64,000 nt of DNA from Sutterella faecalis. Lineage in GTDB: Bacteria; Pseudomonadota; Gammaproteobacteria; Burkholderiales; Burkholderiaceae_F. The stretch covers positions 620,001 to 684,000 of the forward strand of contig NZ_CP040882.1 of the NCBI RefSeq assembly GCF_006337085.1. Direction: 5' to 3'. The notes below the pieces were generated by a model, which was not told where the DNA came from, did no database searches, and saw only the letters and a list, made by a program, of their open reading frames with translations. A program made the position numbers and the translations under genes. This document shows positions 16,752-25,004 of the stretch, piece by piece. Position 1 is the stretch's first letter; each line of letters starts with the position of its first letter.

Positions 16752-17651
16752 ATGCGCATTCTTGTTCCCGTTGATGAAAGCAGCCAGAGCTGCCGCCTCA
16801 TCCATTTTCTTCTTGAACGCGATTCGCTCCTCGGCACCGATCCGGAGATTGAGCTCGTCAACGTCCAGTATTCCGTGCCGGAATCGCTCATCCGTCTTTT
16901 CGGCCTCAACGAAGTCAAAAAGTACTATCAGGATACGGGCGTCAACGTTTTCGAGGACCTCCAGAAACAGACGGGCTTCCGTTCGAAACTGCGCACCGCA
17001 ACGGAGCGCGTGATGTACGGCGACGTCGTGAAGATGCTCGCCGAGGAGGCCGAAGCCTCGAAGGCCGACCTGATCGTCATGGGCGCCCGGGGGCTCAGCC
17101 CGGTGCAGGGCCTCATCTTCGGCTCGGTCTCGAACGGCCTCCTTGCGAGGACGCATGTGCCGATGCTCGTGGTCCGCGACGAATCGAAGCTTCCCGAAAA
17201 GAAAATGCGGGTCGGCATCCTCGTCGACGGTTCGGCCTACGGGGCGGCTGCCGCCAACTATGTGCTCGAACACCTTGAACTCTTTGGTGAAGACCCCGAG
17301 TTCACGGTCGTGCACTGCGCCGAACCCGTGCCCGATCCCATCACGCCCAACCCGGTGAACCCGATGATGCCGGTGCTCTCGCGCGAGGAGATCGACGAAG
17401 AGCAGCAGACGCGCTTCCATGAAGCCGTTCAGCCGGTGCTCGATCCCTTTGAAGTGGCGGGTCTCAGCGTCAGGGCGCAGCTCCTTGTCGGCGAGGCCGA
17501 CCTCGAGCTCCCGCGCTTTGCGAACGGAAACCTCGACCTCATCGTCATGGGCTCTCACGGCCGCGGAAACTTCACGGCTGCGGTTCTGGGCTCCACCGCC
17601 ATGCATATTGCGGCGGAAACGAAGGTGCCGATGCTCGTGATCAGGAAATAA
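16752..17651 (+). CDS. Tandem-domain universal stress protein, copy 4 (divergent)
   Basis: The most divergent member of the array, 299 residues. Domain 1 keeps GARGLSPVQGLIFGS and domain 2 GSHGRGNFTAAVLGS, so both nucleotide patterns persist. Unlike copies 1-3 it lacks the PAKSFFLGSVSR signature and has MRILVPVDESSQSC at its start. It ends the array, followed by a terminator at 17674-17716. The gap to copy 3 is 38 bp. Confidence 0.92.
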   Translation: MRILVPVDESSQSCRLIHFLLERDSLLGTDPEIELVNVQYSVPESLIRLFGLNEVKKYYQDTGVNVFEDLQKQTGFRSKLRTATERVMYGDVVKMLAEEAEASKADLIVMGARGLSPVQGLIFGSVSNGLLARTHVPMLVVRDESKLPEKKMRVGILVDGSAYGAAAANYVLEHLELFGEDPEFTVVHCAEPVPDPITPNPVNPMMPVLSREEIDEEQQTRFHEAVQPVLDPFEVAGLSVRAQLLVGEADLELPRFANGNLDLIVMGSHGRGNFTAAVLGSTAMHIAAETKVPMLVIRK

Positions 17652-17673
17652 TTTCTCCCTGACGCATCAGACG

Positions 17674-17716
17674 AAGCGGCCCGGAATACCAAGCGATTCC
17701 GAGCCGCTTTCCGTTT
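17674..17716 (+). terminator. Terminator closing the universal stress protein array
   Basis: Stem aagcggc(cc)ggaa / ttcc(ga)gccgctt followed by TCCGTTTT, 22 bp after the stop of copy 4. Confidence 0.65.
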
Positions 17717-17768
17717 TGGACCCGGGCGGTGCTCATGAGAGCGCCTCCCGGGCTTGACCCCTAAAGGA

Positions 17769-19274
17769 TCAGTCCTTCTTTGAACGGTTGGCGAAGAAGT
17801 TGACCTTCTGGATGTCTTCCGTGCGAACCGTAAAGACCTGGTTGAGCAGATCCTCGGTCAGGGCTTCCGCATCGGCCATCGCCTGAATGCTGAAGTGGTC
17901 GAGATCGGCCTGAGCCTTCTTCGGATCGGCCTTGACGGTCTTCACGTATTCCGCTTCAAAAGCGGCCTGGCGCTTCGCAAGATCCTTTTCAAAGTCCGCA
18001 TAGGCCTTCGTCACGATGGGCGCGAGCTTCGGATAGTCCGTCATCACGAGGGTCTGGAGCTTCCTGAACTTCCAGTAGAGGCTCGAGGAGTCGGCCTTGT
18101 CCGTGCCCTCGCCCCAGTGCTTCGGATAGGCGGACATGCCCGAATAGATCGGCACGTAGACGGAAAGATCCGCCATGCCCATCGCGAGATAGGTAACCTC
18201 GCCGATTGCCTTCGGGAGCCACGGACGAACCTGCATCACGTGGGATTCGTACGTGCGGAAGACGCTGATCGGACGATAGGGTTCCGCGTCGCCCTTGAGA
18301 CCATTCGTATACGGGTCGTGCGAAGCGAGTTCGCCCGATTCGTAGTGGTTGCGCAGAATCGTCTTGAGGTCCTCAACCGTCACCTTGCTGTCGGGCGTCG
18401 CCCAGACCGGGAAGCTGCGGCCGTCCGTCACCTTCTGATTGAGCGACGGCGTCAGAATCTTCTGCACCTGCCAGACGCGCGGATCGTTGTAGTCGCGGTC
18501 GCGGGCATCGTCGCGCGTATAGGCCTTCGAGAAATTGAATTCCCCGTCCTTCTTGGGATCATAGAAGCCGTTCTTCGTCGCCCATTCAACGAGCGTCTTC
18601 GAAGCGAGGAAGTCCGGGCTCTTCGGGTCGTACTTCTGCAGACGCCCCTGGTTGCCCGACGCGAAATACTTGTCCTTGGGCGTCTTCTGGGCGAGCCACT
18701 GATGGCCCGTCCCGGTTTCGAAGTACCAGACTTCCTTTTCGTCCATCAGGACGACGCCGAAGCCTTCGCCCGCGCCGATCGTTTCGACGATATGGCCGAG
18801 AAGCTCAACGCCTTCGCGGGCCGTCTTCGCGCGCGGCAGAAGCACTTCGGGGATGTCATCCTCGGTAATGCCCGTGGCTTCGTTATAGGGGTCAATTTTG
18901 AGCGCATCGTCGCGCGCAAAGATCGATTCCGTGCCGGAGAAGCCCACGCCCGCCTCGTTGAAGCCCGTAGCGCCGTGCACCTGGGTCTTCCAGTTCGGAA
19001 CCGTGGTGTAGCGCATGCCGTTCTCAGGCAACGGATATTCAAAGTTGTTGGCGCCATGGTGGTCGGCCGTGCGGTACATGCCCTTCACGCCTTTCGTCGC
19101 CGGATGAATCACAAGGTGCTGGGCCTTGAGCGCAGAGCTGTCGGCAGCGCGGGCGATCAGGATCGAACCGTCGGCGGTGGCGCCGGAACCCACCACAACG
19201 GTGGTGCAGGCGAGCGCGGAACCGCAGGCAAGCGCGGCAGCGGCAGCAAGGGCGGCGAGCTTGAAATGACGCAT
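17769..19274 (-). CDS. Exported C69-family dipeptidase (PepD-like Ntn hydrolase)
   Basis: A 501-residue secreted peptidase of family C69 that hydrolyses dipeptides. The start at 19274 has AGGAGA six bases upstream; a GTG at 19289 is in frame but would place the ribosome site inside the gene. The signal peptide ends GSALA, and the next residue is Cys of CTTVVVGSGATADGS, the N-terminal nucleophile of this Ntn-hydrolase fold. Thus signal peptidase cleavage alone could expose the catalytic cysteine. Other family segments are ARAADS and GFNEAGVGFSGTES. Signal cleavage implies a periplasmic or secreted enzyme that feeds on peptides, in keeping with an amino-acid-using gut bacterium. Confidence 0.92.
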   Translation of the reverse strand: MRHFKLAALAAAAALACGSALACTTVVVGSGATADGSILIARAADSSALKAQHLVIHPATKGVKGMYRTADHHGANNFEYPLPENGMRYTTVPNWKTQVHGATGFNEAGVGFSGTESIFARDDALKIDPYNEATGITEDDIPEVLLPRAKTAREGVELLGHIVETIGAGEGFGVVLMDEKEVWYFETGTGHQWLAQKTPKDKYFASGNQGRLQKYDPKSPDFLASKTLVEWATKNGFYDPKKDGEFNFSKAYTRDDARDRDYNDPRVWQVQKILTPSLNQKVTDGRSFPVWATPDSKVTVEDLKTILRNHYESGELASHDPYTNGLKGDAEPYRPISVFRTYESHVMQVRPWLPKAIGEVTYLAMGMADLSVYVPIYSGMSAYPKHWGEGTDKADSSSLYWKFRKLQTLVMTDYPKLAPIVTKAYADFEKDLAKRQAAFEAEYVKTVKADPKKAQADLDHFSIQAMADAEALTEDLLNQVFTVRTEDIQKVNFFANRSKKD

Positions 19275-19391
19275 GAGTATTCTCCTCACAAATGGCTGGA
19301 GAGGCTCTTTTTCTCATCATCACGCCGGAAGTATTTCGGGAATCTCTGGTCAGGAGTCCCTAAGGGACGGCGTGAAAGCGAAAGGAGTCTC

Positions 19392-19424
19392 TAAAACTCA
19401 GGGGAGACTTAGCGGCTCCCCTTT
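19392..19424 (-). terminator. Terminator between YczE-like gene and dipeptidase gene
   Basis: On the minus strand stem aggggag / ctcccct with a 9-base loop, followed by GAGTTTTAG. It lies about 100 bp past the YczE-like stop and before the dipeptidase promoter. Confidence 0.5.
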
Positions 19425-19525
19425 GAACACGTCGATTCTGATCCATCTAAGCAGAAGTGCCTAGAGGAGAAAACACCCATGGTCCATTCCGGCACGACGG
19501 CGGTGCGTATTGCGAACGCCCGTTT

Positions 19526-20221
19526 TCAGGACTTCCCGGCGGGTTCGATGTCAACCTGATGCGGGTCGCCGGCTTTCGGTTCCGGGAAGAAATGCGAAAT
19601 GCCTTTTACAAGAAAGCCCACGAGAAACGCGGAGATTACAGTGCCTTCCCGAATTCCCGTAATCGTGCCGAGGACTGCAAGCGAGAGAATCGCGGCAATG
19701 ATGACGAGCGCGACGTCGTTTACGACCTTCATTGTCCCGAAGGATTTCCGCAGAACCGCCGCGTAGACGATGACGACGCCTTCGCCCGGCTGCACGATGG
19801 TTTTGGAGCGAATCTGGAGGAAAACGCCGACGGCAAGCACCACGCTTCCCACGACGCTCATCGCAAGCCCCATCACCCAGTCATCGGGCGCATGCGCGCC
19901 GAGAAGCATCATGTTGAGGTCGATGAAGAGCCCGAATACGAGTACCGCCGGGATCTGGAGGAGATTGAGCACCGTGAAGCGGCTTCTCAAAAGCATCGCC
20001 TCGATGAGGACGAAGAAGACGTTGAGAATGAAGGTCGTCGTGCCGAAGGTGAGCGGAAAGATCTTCGAGAGCACGAAGGGAAGCGAACTGATGGGCGTCG
20101 TGCCGAGGCCGGAGAGCGCCGTGCAGCTGATCCCGAAGGTTGCGCACTCGATTCCTGCGAGAAGCATCAGGATGCGGCGGACGGGATTTCGGAAGCGTTT
20201 CGAGTGGAGAGAATTCTGCAT
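19526..20221 (-). CDS. YczE/YitT-like integral membrane protein
   Basis: A 231-residue inner-membrane protein with about five or six hydrophobic helices, including MLLAGIECATFGISCTAL and VFGLFIDLNMMLLG. It matches the YczE/YyaS type of membrane protein of unknown function, recognisable by GLGTTPISSLPF after the first helix and by QPGEGVVIVYAAVL in the middle. The frame opens further out at 20338, but the ATG at 20221 has AGAGGT nine bases upstream and removes an unlikely Arg-rich extension. It ends in a polar tail. Function and substrate unknown. Confidence 0.75.
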   Translation of the reverse strand: MQNSLHSKRFRNPVRRILMLLAGIECATFGISCTALSGLGTTPISSLPFVLSKIFPLTFGTTTFILNVFFVLIEAMLLRSRFTVLNLLQIPAVLVFGLFIDLNMMLLGAHAPDDWVMGLAMSVVGSVVLAVGVFLQIRSKTIVQPGEGVVIVYAAVLRKSFGTMKVVNDVALVIIAAILSLAVLGTITGIREGTVISAFLVGFLVKGISHFFPEPKAGDPHQVDIEPAGKS

Positions 20222-20837
20222 GGGCGACTGACCTCTGAAGCGCCGGAGTTTAGCACTTGAAACATTTGATAACGACGCTCTTATCCCTGCTGGATTCCTT
20301 ACCGCGGCAGCGCGGAGAAGATTTTCAGCCGCACGCACGATTGATCGTCCTTGCGTTCAGAACGCGCATCTCTGCTCTTCTTCAGAACGCATGAAAACTT
20401 ACGCCTCAGCGCGCATCTCACAGAATCAATCACTCCGAATTTGATTCGAGCTGCAGCTGCATCAATTAATCAGGAAATAAACGCCATTCAGTTATTACGG
20501 TTTGATTGAGCCGGCTTTTGCTTCAAATTCCAATCCGCTTTTAAAGTAATGTTGTTTAAAAAAGATAATGGAAAACCCTAAATCTTTAAATAAGCATTTA
20601 TCATCTGCCATGTATATCAAATAAATAAGAAGGTGAACTCCACCCCCTGTAAAACCTTCCCAGTATCAAATGATCACAGCACGCAGAACTGCGGCCGGAC
20701 AAACTTCGTTCGCAGACGTCTCTTCTGCCATTGGCGTCTGTCATTGAATAGCAGGCAGCGGCTTCTCTGAAGTTCGCTCCCTGCTATTCCTTTTCGGGGA
20801 AAGGCAGCTTCAATCGATATCAGGTATTGGTCTAAAA
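20222..20837. other. AT-rich non-coding stretch, 616 bp
   Basis: Markedly lower in GC than its surroundings. The left end holds the promoter of the YczE-like gene. A 25-bp imperfect palindrome (ttgat...atcaa around agctgcagct) lies at about 20451-20465. Two hairpins at 20712-20741 and 20746-20789 end in TTTTC. No reading frame longer than about 20 codons with a good start was seen on the plus strand. The low GC marks this as accessory or transferred DNA. Confidence 0.5.
20746..20794 (+). terminator. Terminator-like hairpin upstream of HTH gene
   Basis: Stem gaatagcagg-c-agcg / cgct-c-cctgctattc with one internal mismatch, followed by CTTTTC. No coding gene ends just before it, so it may end a small RNA or act as a leader attenuator for the HTH gene. 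Confidence 0.45.
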
Positions 20838-20859
20838 ATGTCGAAAGATCAAGTCATTA

Positions 20860-20876
20860 CCCCCCCCCCACCCCCC
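20860..20876. repeat. Poly-C tract (C10-A-C6)
   Basis: Ten C, one A and six C in a row, lying between a possible ATG at 20838 and the HTH frame. In the present length ATG 20838 meets a stop at once (MSKDQVIT then prolines, stop at 20877). Loss of one C, or gain of two, would join it in frame to the HTH gene. Confidence 0.85.
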
Positions 20877-20955
20877 TGAACAAACCGACCTCACCCATTC
20901 AATTTATGTCCGTCAGAACGAGACTCCGACGGATAGAGCAGCATCCAGAATCGTC

Positions 20956-21333
20956 ATGCCCGCGTCAAAAATAGACGACCGCATCAGACCGAGCTATGCG
21001 TCAGACCATAAGCGCGAGGCCGCTGCATTTCTCTTTTCACAGGGTCACGGATATCACAAGACGGCGTGGCTCCTCGAGCTCCCCGAGGCTACTGTCCGCG
21101 AATGGCTCCGCAGCTGGAAGAAAGGAGAATTTCAAACCAAACTGCCCGTTCGTCAGTATCGATATACCGAAGAGCGAAAGCAGGAAATTATTGCTATGCG
21201 AAAACGCGGCATGAGTTGGAATGAAATCTACAAACTCACCGGAATATCGGCAGCAACCATCAGAAAATGGATGCCGAAAGGTTCATTAATAACAACCGGC
21301 AATGCTTCGCACAGGGGGGGGGGGGAGAGTTAA
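20956..21333 (+). CDS. Double helix-turn-helix protein, candidate phase-variable
   Basis: A 125-residue basic protein with two HTH units: GYHKTAWLLELPEATVREWL (about 32-51) and GMSWNEIYKLTGISAATIRK (about 82-101). This arrangement resembles orfA proteins of IS3-type elements, but no orfB or terminal repeats follow, so it is either a lone remnant or a regulator. The ATG at 20956 has no convincing Shine-Dalgarno. The frame is open upstream to 20836 across the poly-C tract, and a better N-terminus would come from ATG 20838 after a one-base deletion. The 3' end crosses a G12 tract, so the C-terminus can also change by slippage. Low-GC context suggests acquisition. Confidence 0.7.
   Translation: MPASKIDDRIRPSYASDHKREAAAFLFSQGHGYHKTAWLLELPEATVREWLRSWKKGEFQTKLPVRQYRYTEERKQEIIAMRKRGMSWNEIYKLTGISAATIRKWMPKGSLITTGNASHRGGGES
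21314..21325. repeat. Poly-G tract (G12) within 3' end of HTH gene
   Basis: Twelve G inside the last codons of the HTH gene. As read, the product ends RGGGES. One extra G opens a tail of about 40 codons to a TAA near 21440; one fewer G opens a shorter tail ending in KTTLKQQ. Such tracts are typical slippage sites, although they are also prone to sequencing error. Confidence 0.85.
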
Positions 21334-21631
21334 TCCCTTATTTCATGGAAAACGTGTTTTCAAAACAACACTTAAACAGCAGTAAATTCATATCTTTCAA
21401 TGATATTTATGGATATTATCAAGATTTGACAATTCCTCAATAAGAATCGAATTAATGTCATTGATAATACTTTTTCGTTCGTGAGGGGGAATCCCTTGCG
21501 ATTTCGTCCTTCCCTTGTGAAGGTTCCGGCAGACAGAAGCTGTTTGGCGATGGTCTCTGCCTGTCATTTCAACGAGTACTTCCCGCAAGGAATTCCCTGG
21601 CGGGAAGACTAGCAAATTTCGAGTATTCAAA

Positions 21632-22783
21632 ATGAAGAAGACCCTTGCTTCTCTCGCAGTTCTCGGCGCTTTTGCCGGTTCTGCCGTCGCAGCTGATGTG
21701 ACGCTTTACGGCCTTGTCGACTACGGCTTCGGCTATCAGCACACCGATGGCGACACAACCGCTGATGCCAACGACTCCTTCCAGATGAAGTCCGGCCAGA
21801 ACAGCGGCTCGCGCTTCGGTCTCAAAGGATCGGAAGACCTCGGCAACGGCCTCAAGGTCGGCTTCGTCCTTGAGAACGGCTTCGCCGGCGACACGGGCGC
21901 ATTCTCCACGTCCGGCAAGCTCTTTGATCGTGAAGCGCAGCTCAATCTTTCGGGCGCCTTCGGCACGATCGCCTTCGGCCGCATGGGCCAGCTCGCAAGC
22001 GCCAACGGCACTTTCGGCCTCCTTGGTCAGACATCTCCCTTCTCCTCGGGCTGGGGCGACTCGATCGGCCAGAAGTTCGTGACCGCTGACGGCTGGACGC
22101 GCTTTGACAACACCGTCACCTACGCCACGCCGGAATTCGCCGGCTTCAAGGTTTACGCTCAGTATTCCTTCAAGAACAGCTCGACTGAAGACGGCGAGGA
22201 AGGCAAGTCCGCCGCCAACCGCTACTACGGCATCGCCGCCACCTACAAGGCCGAGAACCTCTACCTTGTCGGCATTGTTGATTCCATCAACCACGGCAAG
22301 CAGATGTACTTTGCCGGTGCTCCTCAGAACTACACCTACGATGCCGACCAGCTGACAGTCACCCTCGGCGGCAACTACGACTTCGGCGTCGCCAAGGTCT
22401 ACGCGATGGGCCAGTACTTCCAGAACGCAATCTCCGTCGGCCAGAAATACATTACTGATTCCGGCTTCGGCAAGTTCGGCTACACATTCGGCGACACCGC
22501 CGGATGGGAAGGTGCTGACGGCTACGGCCTCGCGCTCGGCGTCGGCGTTCCCGTCCTCGGCGGCACTGCCAAAGCGCACGTCGGATACATGGATGCGGAA
22601 GCCGCGGAAGACAGCAGCAGGAAGCTCAGCCGCTGGAACGTTGCAGTCGGCTACGACTACAACCTCAGCAAGCGCACTTCCGTCTACAGCGCCGCTGCGT
22701 ATACCAAAGATGACAACACGGACTACACGGGTCTTGAACCTTCGTCCGTCGAAGTCATTGCCGGCCTGATCCATCGCTTCTAA
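21632..22783 (+). CDS. Gram-negative trimeric porin (Burkholderiales type)
   Basis: A 383-residue outer-membrane porin. The signal peptide is MKKTLASLAVLGAFAGSAVA, then mature ADVTLYGLVDYGFGY, the classic start of betaproteobacterial porins of the OmpC/PhoE-like class. RFGLKGSEDLGNGLKVGFVLE and the C-terminal GLIHRF with terminal aromatic Phe (the BAM signal) are both present. It forms a 16-stranded barrel for small solutes by family. A TTGACA at about 21425 with AATTAA 18 bp later is a possible promoter. The upstream HTH gene could be a regulator, but nothing shows this directly. A strong terminator follows. Confidence 0.95.
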   Translation: MKKTLASLAVLGAFAGSAVAADVTLYGLVDYGFGYQHTDGDTTADANDSFQMKSGQNSGSRFGLKGSEDLGNGLKVGFVLENGFAGDTGAFSTSGKLFDREAQLNLSGAFGTIAFGRMGQLASANGTFGLLGQTSPFSSGWGDSIGQKFVTADGWTRFDNTVTYATPEFAGFKVYAQYSFKNSSTEDGEEGKSAANRYYGIAATYKAENLYLVGIVDSINHGKQMYFAGAPQNYTYDADQLTVTLGGNYDFGVAKVYAMGQYFQNAISVGQKYITDSGFGKFGYTFGDTAGWEGADGYGLALGVGVPVLGGTAKAHVGYMDAEAAEDSSRKLSRWNVAVGYDYNLSKRTSVYSAAAYTKDDNTDYTGLEPSSVEVIAGLIHRF

Positions 22784-22840
22784 TCATCGAGCGGCAGGTC
22801 CGGGTTTAAGAGCCTTTTCCCGGACTCGATCTCTCGCCGT

Positions 22841-22882
22841 GTCCACCCGGGTATTGCACGTGCCCTGGGTGGACTTCTTTTT
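22841..22882 (+). terminator. Porin terminator
   Basis: Perfect 8-bp stem gtccaccc / gggtggac with an 18-base loop, followed by TTCTTTTTC. Confidence 0.85.
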
Positions 22883-22944
22883 CGACGTCTCGCGGAGGTG
22901 CAGAACGGCCGGAGAGCCGGAACGAAAACCGAAATTGGAGTCGG

Positions 22945-22962
22945 TTGAATTCGGAAATTCAA
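22945..22962. promoter_or_regulatory. Palindrome upstream of aryl-sulfate sulfotransferase gene
   Basis: Perfect 7-bp arms ttgaatt / aattcaa around a 4-base spacer, about 100 bp before the ASST start. Size and position fit an operator for a dimeric regulator; the regulator is unknown. Confidence 0.4.
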
Positions 22963-23063
22963 TTAGGGAAAAAACGATAGTCGTCTCCTCTGCTTCAACT
23001 CTAGGATGACCCAATCATCCGGCGATCCTCGATTGCCGCAAAGTCAAAGAATAGGAGAACATC

Positions 23064-24881
23064 ATGCACGGCATTTCACGCCGCGAATTCGCGCGCTTCA
23101 CGATTCTCTGCGCGGCAGCCGCCGCTGCGCCGATGGCCGCCCACGCCTTCGGCGGGCCGTCAGGCGCCGCCACGATCTATAAGAACCAGGGCCACCTCGG
23201 CGAACTCATCACGAACCCCTACAAGATTGCTCCGCTCACAGCCATCATCCGCAACGGCGGCTATGTCGTGAGGAATGCAAAGGTGCGCATTCTCCCCAAG
23301 AAGGACGGTCAGGAAATCGCCTACGCCGTCTCCGACGCGCAGGTTCTCACCCACGGCGGCATCCCGGTCTTCGGTCTCTATCCGGACTACCGCAACACCG
23401 TTGAAATCACCTACGACCGGATCTACAACGGCAAAACCGAACACTTTACCGACAAGGTCTTCATCCGTACGCAGCCGGTCTACGGACTCGTGCCGTTCCC
23501 GAAGGCCGAGGTGAAGAAGGCTGCGGAAGGAAAATTCGCCGACCGCCTCTACTACATCAACAACATCGGCGGCAACAACAATACCCGTCATGCCGTCTGG
23601 AACAACCCTGAAGGCGGGGCGCTTCAATGGTCGTCCTATCCTCTCAACATGGTGATCGACACCAAGGGCGAAATCCGCTGGTTCCTTTATCCGGAAGGCA
23701 TCTACAACGTCGATTCTCTCTATGACGGCGGCATCATGATGGGCCTGAGGCAGAACGACGACGGCGCCATCACCTGGGGCTACGGCCAGCACTACGTCAA
23801 GTACGACATCATGGGCCGCGAAATCTGGAACCGCCGGCTGCCCTACGGCTACAACGACTTCAGCCATACGATGGACGCCGCTCAGAACGGGCACTATTTC
23901 CTTCGCGTTGCCTCGTCGAACTTGAAGCGCCTTGACGGCAGAAACGTCCGCACCGTGCGCGACATGATCATTGAGGTTGATGCCAACGGCACCGTCGTAG
24001 ACGAGTGGCGCCTCTGGGATATTCTGGATCCCTACCGCAATACCGCCATCAAGGCGCTCGACCAGGGCGCCGTCTGCCTCAACATCGACCCGAAGCTCGC
24101 CGGCAAAACGCTTTCCGACGAGGAACTTCAGAAACTCGACACGGAAGCGCATTTCGGCGACATCGTCGGCACCGGTCCGGGCCGCAACTGGGCCCACGTC
24201 AATTCCGTCGACTACGACCCGACCGATGACTCCATCATCATATCCTCCCGCCACCAGTGCGCCGTCATCAAGATCGGCCGCGACAAGAAGGTGAAGTGGA
24301 TCCTCGGCGCATCCCGTGGTTGGAAGAAGCCCTGGAGCGATGCGCTCCTCACTCCGGTCGACGCCAAGGGGAAGCCCCTTGCCTGCGACGACGCTTCCTG
24401 CTCGAACACCGACTTCGACTGGACCTGGACGCAGCACACGGCCTTCAGAATCGACAGCAAATCGGACAAGAAGGTCATGTACCTTTCCGTCTTCGACAAC
24501 GGCGACGGCCGCGGGTTTGATCAGCCGCCGCTCCCTGACATGAAGTATTCGCGAGCCGTCATCTACCGCATTGACCAGGAAAAGCGCACGGTCGAGCAGA
24601 TCTGGGAATACGGCAAGGAAAAGGGGCACGAATGGTTCAGCCCCGTGACGAGCCTCGTGGAATACATGCCCGACAAGGATTCCATCATTGCCTATGCCGC
24701 GACGGCCGGCGCCAATTACGATCTGAAGACGGGCGGCCTCACGTCGGCGCCGAACCCGTACCTCGACGAATTCGAGTGGGGTTCGACTGTCCCGGCCGTT
24801 GAGATTCAGTTGAAGAACACCACGGGCTACCAAGCGTTCGCCTTTGACGTGCATAAGGCCTTCAACGGCGTGATCCGCTAA
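23064..24881 (+). CDS. assT: Exported aryl-sulfate sulfotransferase (ASST)
   Basis: A 605-residue periplasmic PAPS-independent sulfotransferase, which moves sulfate from one phenolic sulfate ester to another phenol. The N-terminus MHGISRREFARF is a Tat-type signal, then a hydrophobic stretch ending AAHAFG. The six-bladed propeller body contains FSHTMDA, NWAHVNSVDYDP, SSRHQ and WTQHTAF, which hold the histidines and arginine of the known active site; the catalytic His is most likely the one in TQHTAF. CDDASC just before it matches the conserved cysteine pair that forms a disulfide. AGGAG precedes the ATG. In the gut such enzymes act on host- or diet-derived phenol sulfates. No dedicated DsbL/DsbI pair lies beside it. 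Confidence 0.93.
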   Translation: MHGISRREFARFTILCAAAAAAPMAAHAFGGPSGAATIYKNQGHLGELITNPYKIAPLTAIIRNGGYVVRNAKVRILPKKDGQEIAYAVSDAQVLTHGGIPVFGLYPDYRNTVEITYDRIYNGKTEHFTDKVFIRTQPVYGLVPFPKAEVKKAAEGKFADRLYYINNIGGNNNTRHAVWNNPEGGALQWSSYPLNMVIDTKGEIRWFLYPEGIYNVDSLYDGGIMMGLRQNDDGAITWGYGQHYVKYDIMGREIWNRRLPYGYNDFSHTMDAAQNGHYFLRVASSNLKRLDGRNVRTVRDMIIEVDANGTVVDEWRLWDILDPYRNTAIKALDQGAVCLNIDPKLAGKTLSDEELQKLDTEAHFGDIVGTGPGRNWAHVNSVDYDPTDDSIIISSRHQCAVIKIGRDKKVKWILGASRGWKKPWSDALLTPVDAKGKPLACDDASCSNTDFDWTWTQHTAFRIDSKSDKKVMYLSVFDNGDGRGFDQPPLPDMKYSRAVIYRIDQEKRTVEQIWEYGKEKGHEWFSPVTSLVEYMPDKDSIIAYAATAGANYDLKTGGLTSAPNPYLDEFEWGSTVPAVEIQLKNTTGYQAFAFDVHKAFNGVIR

Positions 24882-24897
24882 AACCTCTCGATCCTAA

Positions 24898-24937
24898 AAA
24901 AGCCGCGCCTCCTTCATCGGGAAGCGCGGCTTTTTCA
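24898..24937. terminator. Bidirectional terminator between ASST and flavin reductase genes
   Basis: Stem aaagccgcgc / gcgcggcttt with A-run before and TTTTT after, serving two convergent genes. Confidence 0.9.
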
Positions 24938-25004
24938 ATGCTTGAGAACGAAGTTCCTTTGGACCGCAGGAATGTTCCAGCGATCCAAAGATGGCAGCAG
25001 GCCG

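Noticed and set aside
20860..21325. Poly-C and poly-G tracts read as terminal inverted repeats of an insertion sequence
   Set aside because: Only homopolymers match; there is no adjacent target duplication, no orfB and no longer inverted repeat. Slippage tracts explain them better.
21397..21630. 77-codon minus-strand frame between the HTH and porin genes
   Set aside because: It ends its upstream side at the porin start and overlaps the likely porin promoter; no ribosome site or family match. Could not be excluded entirely, but not supported.
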